Part shown: positions 1 to 9,965 of the stretch, piece after piece
How positions within the stretch are numbered: position 1 is the first letter of the stretch
Layout of the letters: each line of letters opens with the position of its first letter
NCBI GenBank assembly: GCA_963970005.1
Contig: CAXAMN010022851.1
Coordinates: 47,956-111,955, forward strand
Origin: Durusdinium trenchii
Lineage: Eukaryota > Sar > Dinophyceae > Suessiales > Symbiodiniaceae
DNA: 64,000 nt
Direction: 5' to 3'
Notes under the pieces: generated by a model
The model's input: the letters and a program-made list of their open reading frames with translations, nothing else
Told to the model about the DNA's origin: nothing
The model's database searches: none
Made by a program: the position numbers and the translations under genes

Positions 1-26
1 AATCCAGTCATCAAGATCCAACCAAG

Positions 27-62
27 CTATGGATGCCTATGGATGCCTATGGATGCCTATGG
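27..62. repeat. 10-bp tandem repeat
   Basis: The unit GGATGCCTAT occurs about 3.6 times head to tail just before the first exon candidate. It is a plain microsatellite-like expansion. Confidence 0.85.
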
Positions 63-109
63 TTCCTTTTCTTTTGGCCACTCCCAACCTCATGTGGTTG
101 TTGTTTCAG

Positions 110-290
110 GGGAAGGACGGCCAAAATGGAGCTTCAGGTGGATCACGGGTGGACCAAGCGGGGTGGGATGGATCAAGGCGAGTCGGCACGCCTCCTGCTT
201 TGCCTGCTCCTGCGGGAAGCGCTTCGAGTGTAGCGAGGATCTACGGCGGCACTCGCGGAAGCAGCAACACGCGATCCCGCAGATGTGGCA
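110..290 (+). CDS. Exon candidate with C2H2-like zinc finger
   Basis: The block follows a pyrimidine-rich tract ending in CAG at 107-109. One frame reads CSCGKRFECSEDLRRH followed by SRKQQH, the shape of a C2H2 finger (paired Cys, Phe, Leu, His, His), but with only one residue between the first two Cys. The same CSEDLRRH-x-RK core recurs at 1024-1148, which supports the frame. The 3' boundary is uncertain. Inferred role: nucleic-acid or protein binding. Confidence 0.5.
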
Positions 291-452
291 TGGCAGCGAT
301 CCCAAAGTTGAGTATCGCCTGATTAGAACGTGGCCATCCCAAGCTGTTTCCTTCCACGTCCCTTCCGTCTAAAGGATCGTTCACATTCTAAGTACTGTAG
401 CTTGTAAGGTGGCCCTTTTTTCGTTTGGCCAACACCCTCCACGTTCTCCGAG

Positions 453-747
453 GTTTCGCCCGGCCGACACCTGGCCTCCAGCAGAGAGCAGCGACTCAGA
501 CGCCGCGCCCGAACGGCCGGACCCGGCGGAGGTGTCCTCCGCGCAGCACACGGCGCGGCCGGTGCCCCGCACTGCGCCAGCACGCAGCGCCGCGGCGCCG
601 CAACGAAGGCCGTTGCGGGCTTTGGGCAACGTGGAGGGTCCGACGTTCGTGGTGGCAGCGGGCAGCAGCTCCCGGGCGCCGGCCAACTGGCCATGCCCCA
701 TTTGCCAGGCAGTGGTGCTGAAGCTGCGTGAACATGTGCCCGGGCAG
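453..747 (+). CDS. Exon candidate, Pro/Ala/Ser-rich with CPIC motif
   Basis: About 100 residues are open after an AG at 451-452, with very high G/C at codon third positions. The N-terminal part is disordered-looking (ESSDSDAAPERPDPAEV). The end reads WPCPICQAVVLKLREHVPGQ, a CPxC followed by His that could be half of a zinc finger. It lies between two zinc-finger exons and probably belongs to the same gene. Confidence 0.5.
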
Positions 748-1023
748 ATAGAAGATGATAGAAGCCTTTTCTCTGGCACTTTCGAAATCATGTTTCCTTT
801 TTGGAAAGTGGAGTGCATTTAATGAGTGGATCTTTGGCCTGATCTCCATCTCCAAACACATTTCCAGCCCCCCCTTCCCGTTGATGATGGTCGCTTTCGT
901 GGGAGGTGCTCATCATTCATAAATTATACAGCCGACCAGTAGGCCCAGGCAGACAAAGACACCCAAGACACCCACCAGCCCACCAGCTGGGTTAGTTTGG
1001 GCCTTTTGTGTAATCTTTCCAAG

Positions 1024-1148
1024 GAGCGGCAAGAGCACCCTGGGTGCTACCGCTGCGCTAGCTGTGGAAAGAGCGACTTCACGTGCAGTGAAGACCTGCG
1101 GCGCCATGCTCGGAAGAAGGGCCACGCCATCTCACAGCACTTCGAGTG
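1024..1148 (+). CDS. Exon candidate with C2H2 zinc finger
   Basis: The exon follows CCAAG and ends at a canonical-looking GTGAGG donor at 1149. It reads CASCGKSDFTCSEDLRRH then ARKKGH: Cys-x2-Cys, Leu, His-x5-His. This is a better-formed finger than the one at 110-290 and clearly its relative. If not spliced, the frame stops at 1150-1152. Confidence 0.6.
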
Positions 1149-1497
1149 GTGAGGGGCCAAAATCGGTGCGCTGCGGGGACAGACAGGTTAGGAGGATGGG
1201 TGGGGACGTCCCAGGTCGAGTATCAAGTCGACCAGGTCTGATGGGTTGTGATTTTGGAACATGCACAGCTCATCAGATCATCCAAGGGCAGGCCAGTTTC
1301 ACTGGTCGGCACCAGATTTGCTTTCTTTTTTACGGATTTGGGTGAAGTCTCTTCAACATGACCTGATGCGCATTGTTGTGGGTGCTTCACCAAGTGTGAC
1401 AAATACCAAAGGTGTGGGGATCAACACTCTTGGGGAGCGCTTCGACGTGGCGCAAGTCGGGACGTGGACCGAACAACCTCGGGCGTGGCGGCGCGGT

Positions 1498-1575
1498 GCG
1501 GCTGTGAAGGAGTCGTCGTCCTCTTCGTCCTCTTCGTCCTCCGAGTCCTCGGACGGGGAGGGATTGGAGGAGCAG
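1498..1575 (+). CDS. Exon candidate, serine and acidic tract
   Basis: An open frame encodes a run of about ten serines followed by ESSDGEGLEEQ, ending at CAG|GTGGGT. Low complexity weakens the case, but third positions are G/C-rich and the donor is good. A very similar Ser-acidic tail occurs at 24550-24642. Confidence 0.4.
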
Positions 1576-1579
1576 GTGG

Positions 1580-2768
1580 GTGGAGAGAGACGTCGGGAGG
1601 AACTGTGGAGAGAAAAGAATTCTTTTCGAAGCGTGTCACCCGAAACGGTTCAAAAAGGTGTCCCAGAAGCTAAGGTATACGTAGCTCTTTGGGATTTCAG
1701 CAGGCATGAAGCAGGAACTACAATGGATATTCTTGTATCAAGACTCAGGGTAGCCTTGCAATGGGGGACCGTGAATAGGATCAGAGGTTCCTTCGAAGTG
1801 AAACTCAATTCCTAAACTTGGTTCCATGCAGTTAAAGCCCTCCAAGCCAACCGGGGGCCGGGGCAGTTGCCAAGTCAGAACAGACGTCTTTGGACATCGT
1901 TCCCATTTCTTTAATTCTTCAATCCCAAGGGTTTCTTTTGCTCGTCAAACCAGAGTTGGCCGTCTTGACCCTCGCCCCTACTCTCGCACGAGAGGTGCGG
2001 CCAAAACGATCCTTTGCAGAGTGGCAAAAGCAGATCTTAGGCCCGTCGTTCTGGGCGACCGGAAGAGGCCCTGAAGAGGCTGAAAGAGGCGGAAAGGAAA
2101 CAATGTCTTTTTTCGGGGAAGATGCATAGGGCCTGTTGTGCTACTTTATTTTTTTTTGGCCTTTACTTTATTATTCAAATACTGGTACCAGCTACTTGTA
2201 GTCCTTTGGATGGTGTGGTGGCAAAGTCTAGTCTTTTTGTGCGCAGCCCACAAATATTGGGGCCTGTGCTGGTGTGAGTGGCTCAAAGATTCCGAGTTTG
2301 GCCAGGCCTAACGAGGTGCAGGTCAAAAAGAGTTTAGAGCCCGAAACCAGTGGAGGTAGCGACCATGTGATTTGCGATAGCAATCAGGTTCCCTGATTCT
2401 GAAGGGTTTAGCCATCCGCAGTGAAGCACGATCGACCGGACCTCTGCAAGATTTGTTTGCTTGGTACTGGGAAACCAGTGATTTATGTCCATCGCAGTTT
2501 GAGGTGAAATTGCAGATGGATCTGGGAAGAGCTTTCTCTTTGCCTCTGAGAAACGTCTTTTGGCAATATCTGGCAGGACCTCAAACCTAAAACGACCCCA
2601 GTGGGGCCATCCTGGGGAGGTTCAGTCAATTCGGAAGGATTCTGCAAGGATTTTAGCTTGGAACTTGAAACCTTCTTCAGTCAACCTGCCTAGTGGAGCC
2701 CAAACCGGCCCACTGGGTGGAGATGAAGCCTTGACCCCACTCAGAGAATCTCCCCCGGTCATCGCCAG
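1580..2768. other. No supported gene
   Basis: The open frames here (for example 1826-2129) lack the third-position bias of the exon candidates and have no recognisable motif. The stretch is probably intronic. Confidence 0.5.
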
Positions 2769-2857
2769 GCGACGATGACGACGACGATGCTGCGGAGGAC
2801 GCGCCCGACCTCACCAGGCTGGATGTCTACTGGGAAGTGGGAGCTTTTCTGCAGTAA
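2769..2857 (+). CDS. Exon candidate, Asp-rich C-terminal exon
   Basis: After CCAG at 2765-2768 the frame reads GDDDDDDAAEDAPDLTRLDV and then YWEVGAFLQ before TAA. G/C-ending codons dominate. It could be the acidic C-terminus of the gene in which the zinc-finger exons lie, but the link is unproven. Confidence 0.45.
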
Positions 2858-2865
2858 ATGACACC

Positions 2866-2898
2866 AGCGGTCACCCAGCGGTCACCCAGCGGTCACCC
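2866..2898. repeat. 11-bp tandem repeat, 3 copies
   Basis: AGCGGTCACCC is repeated three times without change just after the preceding exon candidate. Confidence 0.85.
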
Positions 2899-3025
2899 GC
2901 GAACAAGGCATTAGGAATTATTTTTTTGGAACACGATTCATTTTCTTTGGCAAAACAGATCCCCTAACAAGCATCTGCCAAGCCCAAACATGCCATAGCC
3001 TTGGCCACCAAAAAGCTCCCCCCCA

Positions 3026-3153
3026 ATGAAAGAGCCGCTCCGGAGGGACTCGCCCAGGTCGTCGGGCCCCTCGGACCACGTGCGCCGGGTGCTGAAGCAT
3101 GGGGCGACCGGGCGCGACTTGCAGGACCGGGACTGGCGGGACCCAAAACGAAG
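3026..3153 (+). CDS. Exon candidate, Arg-rich
   Basis: Codons from ATG 3026 are almost all G/C-ending and read KEPLRRDSPRSSGPSDHVRR and onwards. A GT at 3154 after CGAAG is a possible donor. An overlapping frame starting at 3001 is also open, so the frame is not certain. No family recognised. Confidence 0.4.
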
Positions 3154-4905
3154 GTGGATGGGTGGCAGATGGAGGGAGGTGAATGGAGGTGGTTTGGTGA
3201 GCAATTTTGGTGCGAGGATCAGCCAAACCAAGCAATTAGGGCAAACACTCTAATGACTCTAATGTGGATCTTATTGTTTCAGTCAAACCCATATTGTCAT
3301 ATTGGTATTACTTTTTTTTGAATTGGACGGGTAGCCCTGCTAAATTTCTGGGAAGGTCTCTCAAACACGGAGGAGGGGGACGCGCTGGAACGGATGAGGG
3401 GACCCAGAGCGCTCATTGGGTGAACTCCTCTGCTATTCACACTACACCAGAACTCTGTATCGCCGCCCTCTTCACTTTGTATATATACTATATTATATAC
3501 AGAGCATCATTTGTGTGTGATTCAACTGTGGCATGAGGATGGGGTTGGGAAGACATTCACCAGGGTTTCTTTCTCAGCGACCGGCTGTTGTTCTTCTCTT
3601 TATCGGTTTGTTTCTCGACTCTCGCGGCTCGGTCCGCAAGAACTCAAGGGTGAGTCAGACACTGAAAACGATACTCTTCTTGGGGTTCCTGTTGGACTCC
3701 TCACAGTCGAGGTTCACCTCCGTGTCGGCACGGAAGTGGGGTTCCAGCGAGCTCCCGTGCTCGTGAGGAGCTCACCGAGACAGAGCTTCAACAAGTGGCG
3801 GAGCAGGCGAGACAAAAAAGCATCACGTACACTCCCTAAATCATCATGGGAGTGGAGGAACTCCACCTGTTTGGTATTCGGATTTCATGGTTCATTCCAC
3901 AAAACCCATCCAACGTAACCATGATTTGTAGAGAGAGGGAGAGAGAGACCTTGGATTCCACGGGGGGCTTTGGTCGGAGTGCTGCTTGTCCACTCCGACT
4001 CTGCCGTGTTTTTTCCATTTGGTTCAAAGGAAGGCATCCCCTGGTCATCCCCTGGTCATTTTGAAACGTAAATGCTTGGTCTATTTGGATGAGAGGTTGG
4101 TGAAGCACCACAGGTTTTGGAAGAATCAACTGGCAGGCAAAAAACGTCCCTGCAAAGTGCTGAAGTGAAAACCCGAGAGGTGCTGAAGGGTCGCGTGCCT
4201 GATGTGCCGTGACCGTGCTTCCCAAGAACTTGGTCGCGGATTTGATGCGACCATGGAAAAGAAAGGAGTTTTGGAACGGTAGTTGTCCCATCTATGAGGA
4301 TGCTCTTGCCCCCCCTGTCAGAACTCGCTCGAGTCCCGACTTGGGACTGTTTTGACCACCGGGCATAGAAACCGCCGCATTGGAATGATTTTGCATTCTG
4401 TTTGGATCTGTCTGCTTCCGTCCGCGTTTTTTGTTTGGTCAGCGGAACAAGGCCGTGGTGCATTCATGTTCGTCCGCCTCTCGACACGGACAAAAGCGCC
4501 AGGAACAGTTGGCCAGTGAGATACGGGAGATGAACGCCAGTGGCCGGCTGGCACTTGCCTATGTGCCTCGAGTGGGTCGGTGGGCGGTTGGCAAGCTTGG
4601 GGAGGCCTCCTTCGTTTGAGACAGGCCCATCTTATTCTTTTGAGACAATTCAATTGAGTGGCAGTTCAAATCATGCTACGACCATGTCATGTTGATAGGG
4701 ATGTCCATGGAGCCCTGTGACGAACAGATTTGAACATGCGGTTTACCCGGTTTGCCTTTTTCCAAAGAAGCCCTGTGACGAACAGGATCCTTCATCCGCG
4801 CGACCTTGGAATTCTTGCGCTTTTGTTCCACCGATTTTCCCAAAGCCCAGCAGCTTCACTCCAACCCCTCCACTCCGCCGGCCGGTTCGACCCTGCTCGG
4901 TCGAG
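3154..4905. other. No firmly supported gene
   Basis: Long open frames exist on both strands, the longest 151 codons on the minus strand at 3836-4291. None shows a motif or codon bias. A short GAGA tract lies near 3930-3950. I treat the stretch as intronic or intergenic. Confidence 0.45.
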
Positions 4906-4983
4906 GTCTTCGTGAAGAAGATGGGCTCCTTGAAGCGCGCCTTCCGCTGGTTCGACACCCGGCGGATCGGGAAGATCGCTCAG
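4906..4983 (+). CDS. EF-hand-like exon 1
   Basis: A 78-bp block bounded by CGAG and CAG|GTGGCG encodes exactly 26 codons. It contains FRWFDTRRIGKI, matching the EF-hand pattern of an entering helix ending in Phe, then Asp, Gly and Ile. Calcium ligands at positions 3 and 5 are missing, so binding may be weak. First of four related exons within 1.5 kb. Confidence 0.55.
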
Positions 4984-5221
4984 GTGGCGCCTTGGACGGC
5001 GTTGAGAGAGCGGAGGACTGGGGAGTAGCAGAAAGGGGGTTCGGTTTGGTCTAGTGGGGTTTGAGAGAGTTTGATTGATTTGTTGGAGGTGGGATTGGAC
5101 GTGGCTTTCCCTGTTCCGCCGCAAGAGAAGCATCCAGGTGTTTGACTAGACGCTTCCGTCCAACACCATACCACGGTTTTGATCGGGAATACTCACGCCC
5201 AAGACCTCATCCGTTGATTAG

Positions 5222-5366
5222 GCTATTGTGCTCGTACTTCTTTCCCAAATGGTTGAGACACTTGAGGTGTGGGACACTGGCTTCACTCTGCTCCACATCG
5301 ACTCTGAGAAGCTCTGCGGGTGGAAGCCACTCGGAAGAATCTGCTGCGGGATGCTCCTCGAGCCTG
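5222..5366 (+). CDS. EF-hand-like exon 2
   Basis: After GATTAG at 5216-5221 a frame reads SQMVETLEVWDTGFTLLHID, then SEKLCGWKPLGRI. The LLHIDSEKLCGW stretch looks like a degenerate EF-hand loop of the same lengthened form as the next exon. A possible GTGGGA donor follows. Open to 5407. Confidence 0.45.
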
Positions 5367-5921
5367 GTGGGATTGGTGGAAGAGCCTGGTGGGATTGGTG
5401 CGCATAGATGGGTGAATTTGGGGGTTCAAGTGCAAGGACGTGTCCCTCCGTTTTGAGCTCAGAAATCAGGGTCGCGGAGGAGCACGACATGTTGGAGTGC
5501 TTCAGTGCATTTGTTTACTACCCGGCATGCACCTGAACCTGAAACATGTCTAGCCCACCCCATCAGCGCTATTATGAAGCTGCTATGGAGTCAACCACCC
5601 GTGCAGCGTCAGAGGGTCCCGTGATAGGAACTGCTCAGCTCGCAAACTCGACATTGTTTTCAATCTTTCACAAGCACCCCAAGCCCAAGCACTGTAGGCT
5701 TCGTCTGACCCGAATCCGACCAGACCTCCGGAGTGTCTTGCACTTCCCCCCCTTCATTTCACATCCGGTTTCTGAACGCGACCATCCCAGAGATTCCCAG
5801 AGAGGTTTCTAGAGTCGTCCCCTCCAAACTGCCGGAACGGATCAACTCAAACCGCTCCACCGGGCCGACGACCCACGGGGGGTCACTCGGCGCGTCACGG
5901 TGGGGTCTCGGCGTCGTCGAG

Positions 5922-6011
5922 GCCCTTCGAAATCTTTCGGCAGATCGACACCGATCCCTGTGACGGGATGATCTCCATGAAGGAGCTGGGACAGAGCGAA
6001 TGGTTGGATGT
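5922..6011 (+). CDS. EF-hand exon 3
   Basis: This is the clearest EF-hand in the cluster: FEIFRQ then IDTDPCDGMISMKEL, with Asp 1, Asp 3, Asp 6, Gly, Ile and a terminal Glu. The loop is one residue longer than the canonical 12. Acceptor TCGAG, donor GTAAGG at 6012 (or GTGTAA two bases earlier). Confidence 0.6.
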
Positions 6012-6277
6012 GTAAGGCATCCAAAGGCCAAAAAGCTTGGGATTCTGAAGTTTTTTACTTTTTTTGAGAGGGGATGAGAGGGGATGGCGCTTCTGAATTG
6101 CTTCTGAGAGGTTTGGAAGTTTGGATGCGAACCCCGTGGATGGCCATGCCTCATGTCGCGTTTGATTCGCCTTTTCTATCCCTGGAGATATCCCATCCGC
6201 TGGAGTCACATCAATAATCCAGGCGAACTCGGCTCTCCAGGCTTGGTGCATGACTGAAGTCACTCCCCATTTTTGAG

Positions 6278-6431
6278 CGGAATCGGATCGGGTCCCCAAC
6301 GCGGATTTCGCCGTTTCGCACCGATCGGATCGGCACGGCCGTGGAGCCTGGCGGCCCGAGGAGTGGAAGAACTACTTTGCGGAGGCCGCGGAGACCATCG
6401 CGACGGAAATGGCGCCGTGGGCTGCGCTTGG
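6278..6431 (+). CDS. EF-hand exon 4
   Basis: The exon follows TTTTTGAG and ends before GTGGGT. It contains DRHGRGAWRPEEW, a 12-residue EF-hand loop with Asp 1, Gly 6 and Glu 12, followed by KNYFAEAAETIATEM, an amphipathic exiting helix. Third positions are strongly G/C. Together with the three previous exons it suggests a calmodulin-like calcium sensor. Confidence 0.6.
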
Positions 6432-6555
6432 GTGGGTCGGTGGTGGGTGGATGAGGATGGATGGAGGTGGGGAACCAGATGGTGTGTTGGGTTGGATGTT
6501 CTAGTGAGTGGTGATCCGGAAGTCGTCCTCCAGCCGCGTGATTCGTGATTCGTTT

Positions 6556-7172
6556 CTCCGAAATCTGCACTTGAGGGCTCACAAAGTGCCGCACCTGCCA
6601 CGAAATCTGCACTTGAGGGCTCACAAAGCGCTGCACCTGCCACGAAATCTGCATTTTAGGGTCAACCAAGTGCTGCCCCTGCCACGAAATCTGCACTTCA
6701 GGGTTCACAAAGTGCTGTACCTGCCACGAAATCTCTCTAACCTTGAGACTTCTGACCCTGAGCGTGACTCGTGCTGCCAAAGTGCTGCACTTGCTTCACA
6801 AAGTGTGGCCCCTGCCACGAAGTCGGTACTTCAGAGTTCAGAAAATGCTGCCCCTGCCACGAAATCTGCACTTCAGAGTTCAGCAAATGCTGCCCTTACC
6901 ACGAAATCTGCACTTGAGAGCTCACAAAGTGCTGCACCTGCCACGAAATATGCACTTTCTCTCAAAGTTCACAAAGTGCTGCCCCTGTTACGAAATCTGC
7001 ACTTGAAACCTCACAAAGTGCTGCCCGTGCCACGAAATCTGCACTTGAGTGCTCAGAGTTCAGAAAATGCTGCACCTGCCACGAAATCTGCACGTTAGGG
7101 TCAACAAAGTGCTGCCCCTGCCACGAAATCTGCACTTCAGGGCTCACAAAGTGCTGCCCCTGCCACGAAATC
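6556..7172. repeat. 42-bp minisatellite array
   Basis: The core CTGCCACGAAATCTGCAC recurs at 42-bp spacing (6595, 6637, 6679 and onward) with variable linkers such as GGGCTCACAAAGTGCTG; some units are truncated. Because 42 is divisible by 3 and the unit lacks stops, several frames on both strands stay open across it. The peptides produced are repeat artefacts unless expression is shown. Related to 23508-23890. Confidence 0.9.
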
Positions 7173-7194
7173 CCCTCTAGCCTTGAGACCCCTG

Positions 7195-7315
7195 ACCTGA
7201 GCGTGATTCGTGACTCGTCATTCGTGATTCGTCGTCTGTCCCTCTAACCTTGAGACCCCTGACCCTGAGCGTGATTCGTGATTCGTGCTTCGTGTTTCGT
7301 GATTCGCGATCCTGT
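7195..7315. repeat. GATTCGT-type short repeats
   Basis: GTGATTCGT/GTGCTTCGT variants are clustered, together with a repeated segment TCTAACCTTGAGACCCCTGA also seen at 6736 and 7170. They abut the minisatellite. Confidence 0.7.
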
Positions 7316-8590
7316 CTTGGAGCTTCTCCGGATCACGTCTCGTTCTAATATTCTTGGCACTTGTTTTGATTGGGGGAGGCTGGGAACCAGATGGTTGGAG
7401 GATTTGCAGGGAGTTGATCTGACTTCCGGAGTTTAAGAGGGCATGTTAGGTGCACCTTCTTTGGCAGTTTGAGGACAGCGGCCCCCTGGAAGAACTGCGT
7501 ACCAACCGATCTCTGCTGATTTGGGCGGATCTCCGACAGGGAAGATGATTCTCTCGGCTCAGGAAGAGAAGGGCATGCAGGATCTCCAGGTGTCAGCAAA
7601 GGTGCGGCACGAAGAGAGGAGGGAGGGGAGCAAGACAGTGTCCTTCTCTGGAGGGAGAGTTGTCTCTTGTGGTCCCCAAGGGTGATAGACAGGATCTCCC
7701 AGGCATGTTCCACTTTTGTAATGATGTGTTTTTGGGATCATCATAGCCATAGTGGAAAGATGGCGCGACACGAACACAATCTATGGAGCACTCTGAGCAC
7801 TCGTGTTTCCACCCACCTTCCAGGAGCAAAAGAGATACCATCGATGGTTGGATCCTAGGAGGGCAAAAGGCAACAATGACACATCAGATCGTTAGTATGG
7901 CATGGTCCCTCGATGTCCCCAGTGTGTTTCATCACCTTAGTGCACTTAGGTTTCGAATGAGGACGATGGTGTTCGCATGAGGACGATTGTATTCATGTTG
8001 GCCAATTCTACACCCTCTCCGATCCTCAAGCGGCACTGGCCAGTTGCGGGGCCACGCCATGATGCATCAAGCTGCCAAGAATCGAAGGCGCCGGGGAGTA
8101 GGTGTAGATGGTGCAGCTGGCGGGAAGATAGACATATGAAGCTTCATGAAGCAGCTCGCCAAGTGGCCCTTCTGACTCCAGTTGTACTTACGTAGGCTTT
8201 GGGAAGTGGCTTGAAATCATGAAGGCAAAGGTTGGAACAGCAGATGCTGCTCACATTTACTCTCGATTGGCACATTGACAGCAAGCAGGGCACATTCATG
8301 GGTCTTTCGGTCTTCCCAACAAAAGGAGACTGAGAGGCGTTGACTTCATTGAAACGGGGCAAGGGGCAAGGGGTTGATATCCTTACCTCCTCCTCCTCCT
8401 CCCCTCCTCCTCTGCTTCTTCTTTTCACTTCTCCTCTCATCCTTCCTCTCTTCGTCTTTCAATTGTTTAATAATTCCGGGCAAACTGTGGGCCCTTCAAG
8501 GCATGGCTTTCGGATCAAAAGACAATTGCCCAGCTTGCCCCGACCAACTTCGGCTAAATGCTTGTGCTCAGCGGATGCAGGAGCCGGAAG
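7316..8590. other. No supported gene; CTC microsatellite
   Basis: No exon candidate recognised. A (CTC)n pyrimidine-rich tract lies at about 8385-8440. Confidence 0.5.
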
Positions 8591-8668
8591 GTCATGTATG
8601 AGCAGGATCCATGGCTCCTGGAGATGCAGGAGCGTCAGGCAGTGAAGAAGCAAGAGGAGGCGCGGAGT
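8591..8668 (+). CDS. Exon candidate, charged helix
   Basis: Follows GGAAG at 8590 in frame and reads MYEQDPWLLEMQERQAVKKQ then EEARSG, a charged amphipathic helix. A GT follows at 8669. Family unknown. Confidence 0.5.
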
Positions 8669-8733
8669 GGTGCCGTACGGGGCCCACAGGGCTGGTTGTG
8701 GCCACGACTCATTGTGTCGGCACACGTACGGAG

Positions 8734-8888
8734 CACCGTCGGACCGGGGGCGTTTCGGAACCAACGCGGGGGGGGCCACCGATGTCCAGGACTTCCGCCG
8801 GAAGGTCACAGACAAGTTGATGGCACTGCAAGAGAGGGAGCCGCCGGGTGTGCAGAATCCAAGGCTTATGGCAGGGGGTGTCTTTTGA
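8734..8888 (+). CDS. Exon candidate, C-terminal
   Basis: G/C-ending codons encode GGATDVQDFRRKVTDKLMAL then QEREPPGVQNPRL and a TGA at 8886. It is one base out of frame with the previous block, which fits a short intron between them. Product unrecognised. Confidence 0.5.
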
Positions 8889-9123
8889 TGGATGGGGGAG
8901 GATAGGGCCCCCTAAATTGTTGCCATTCCTTCAATGCAAGCCACCTCCTTGTTGCACAGATAGAATCCCAGGCTTACTTCTAAATCTATGCATTTTGAGG
9001 GTCCGGTTTGGGCAGAGAGTGGATTACCATGTTTTGGGCATCTTGCTGCTTGGATGCCTCCGGCCCAAAAGGCTCATCCTGACCCTCCACCAGTCACCAT
9101 GATGCAACCCACTCCCTGACCAG

Positions 9124-9320
9124 CTTGCGACCAGTTCGCATGTTCATCCTACATGCGCGGTCCACTGCGGCTCCGAGGTCCTTCACCTTTGGCCGCGAGT
9201 GGCTCTGCCACGCTGAAGATCAGCTGAACCCTGTGAGCCGCAGTTGGATCGTGGAAGAGGCACCCAATGGCGCGACGCGAGAAGTGTCGTTGGATTTTGC
9301 ACTGTGGTTTCAAGGGGTGG
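9124..9320 (+). CDS. Exon candidate
   Basis: About 65 open codons with high third-position G/C read SFTFGREWLCHAEDQLNP and then SRSWIVEEAPNGATREVSL. A possible acceptor AG lies at 9122-9123. The 3' end is uncertain; the frame stays open to 9376. No family recognised. Confidence 0.5.
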
Positions 9321-9397
9321 GGAGGCGGCAACCCAGTGATTTTGGAGCGCTCCAAGTTTCAAACACACTCAAGTGATCATGACAGTCCAAAGCAAAT

Positions 9398-9475
9398 AGT
9401 CCTAGGAGAAAGGACGCTGCTAGCAGTAGCAGATCCTGGCATTACTACTAGTAGCAAGAAGCTACTAGGAACAAA
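9398..9475. repeat. CTACTAG-family dispersed repeat
   Basis: Contains CATTACTACTAGTAGCAAG and AAGCTACTAGGAACAAAGGG. The self-complementary decamer CTACTAGTAG is the recurring core of the family. Lies between two exon candidates. Confidence 0.75.
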
Positions 9476-9778
9476 GGGCATCGCTACGAACGGAGCGATC
9501 GGACGATACTATTTTAGAGACAGTTCCCAAAAACCAGGACCGAAGATCTACCCCGAATGCAGCTCCTGACTTTGAGTGAACGTCAGTCTCATAAAAGCTA
9601 TGTGCTGAAGCCGCTGAACATTTGTTTGAGTGTGGGTGCCAATTGTAGGGGAGTACAGAAACTCTGGAATGGCCACATGCACCACTGGAATCCATGGCCG
9701 CACATGTTACAACTTGGTACACTTCTTGGGCCCGACTTTGACCTACTTTAGACCAGCAGAAAAGCAACACTTCCCAAG

Positions 9779-9965
9779 ACCCTTGCGTCACACGATTCCA
9801 TCGGGCGTTGGGCGGAGGTGGCTGAGCGCCTGCGGCTCTTCTCGATGCCCTCGCCGGCGCTGGTGCACTTGAGGGGTCTTCACAGGAATCGCATGGAACT
9901 GCATGGCGTGCGTGGGCCCTGCGACAGTGGTGCCAAGAAGTCGATCGAGCATGCAAGCAGAATCA
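9779..9965 (+). CDS. Exon candidate
   Basis: After CCCAAG at 9773-9778 the frame reads TLASHDSIGRWAEVAERLRL, FSMPSPALVHLRGLHRNRME and LHGVRGPCDSGAKKSIEHAS, with strong G/C third positions and natural-looking composition. Open to 10057; the true end is unknown. Function unknown. Confidence 0.6.
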
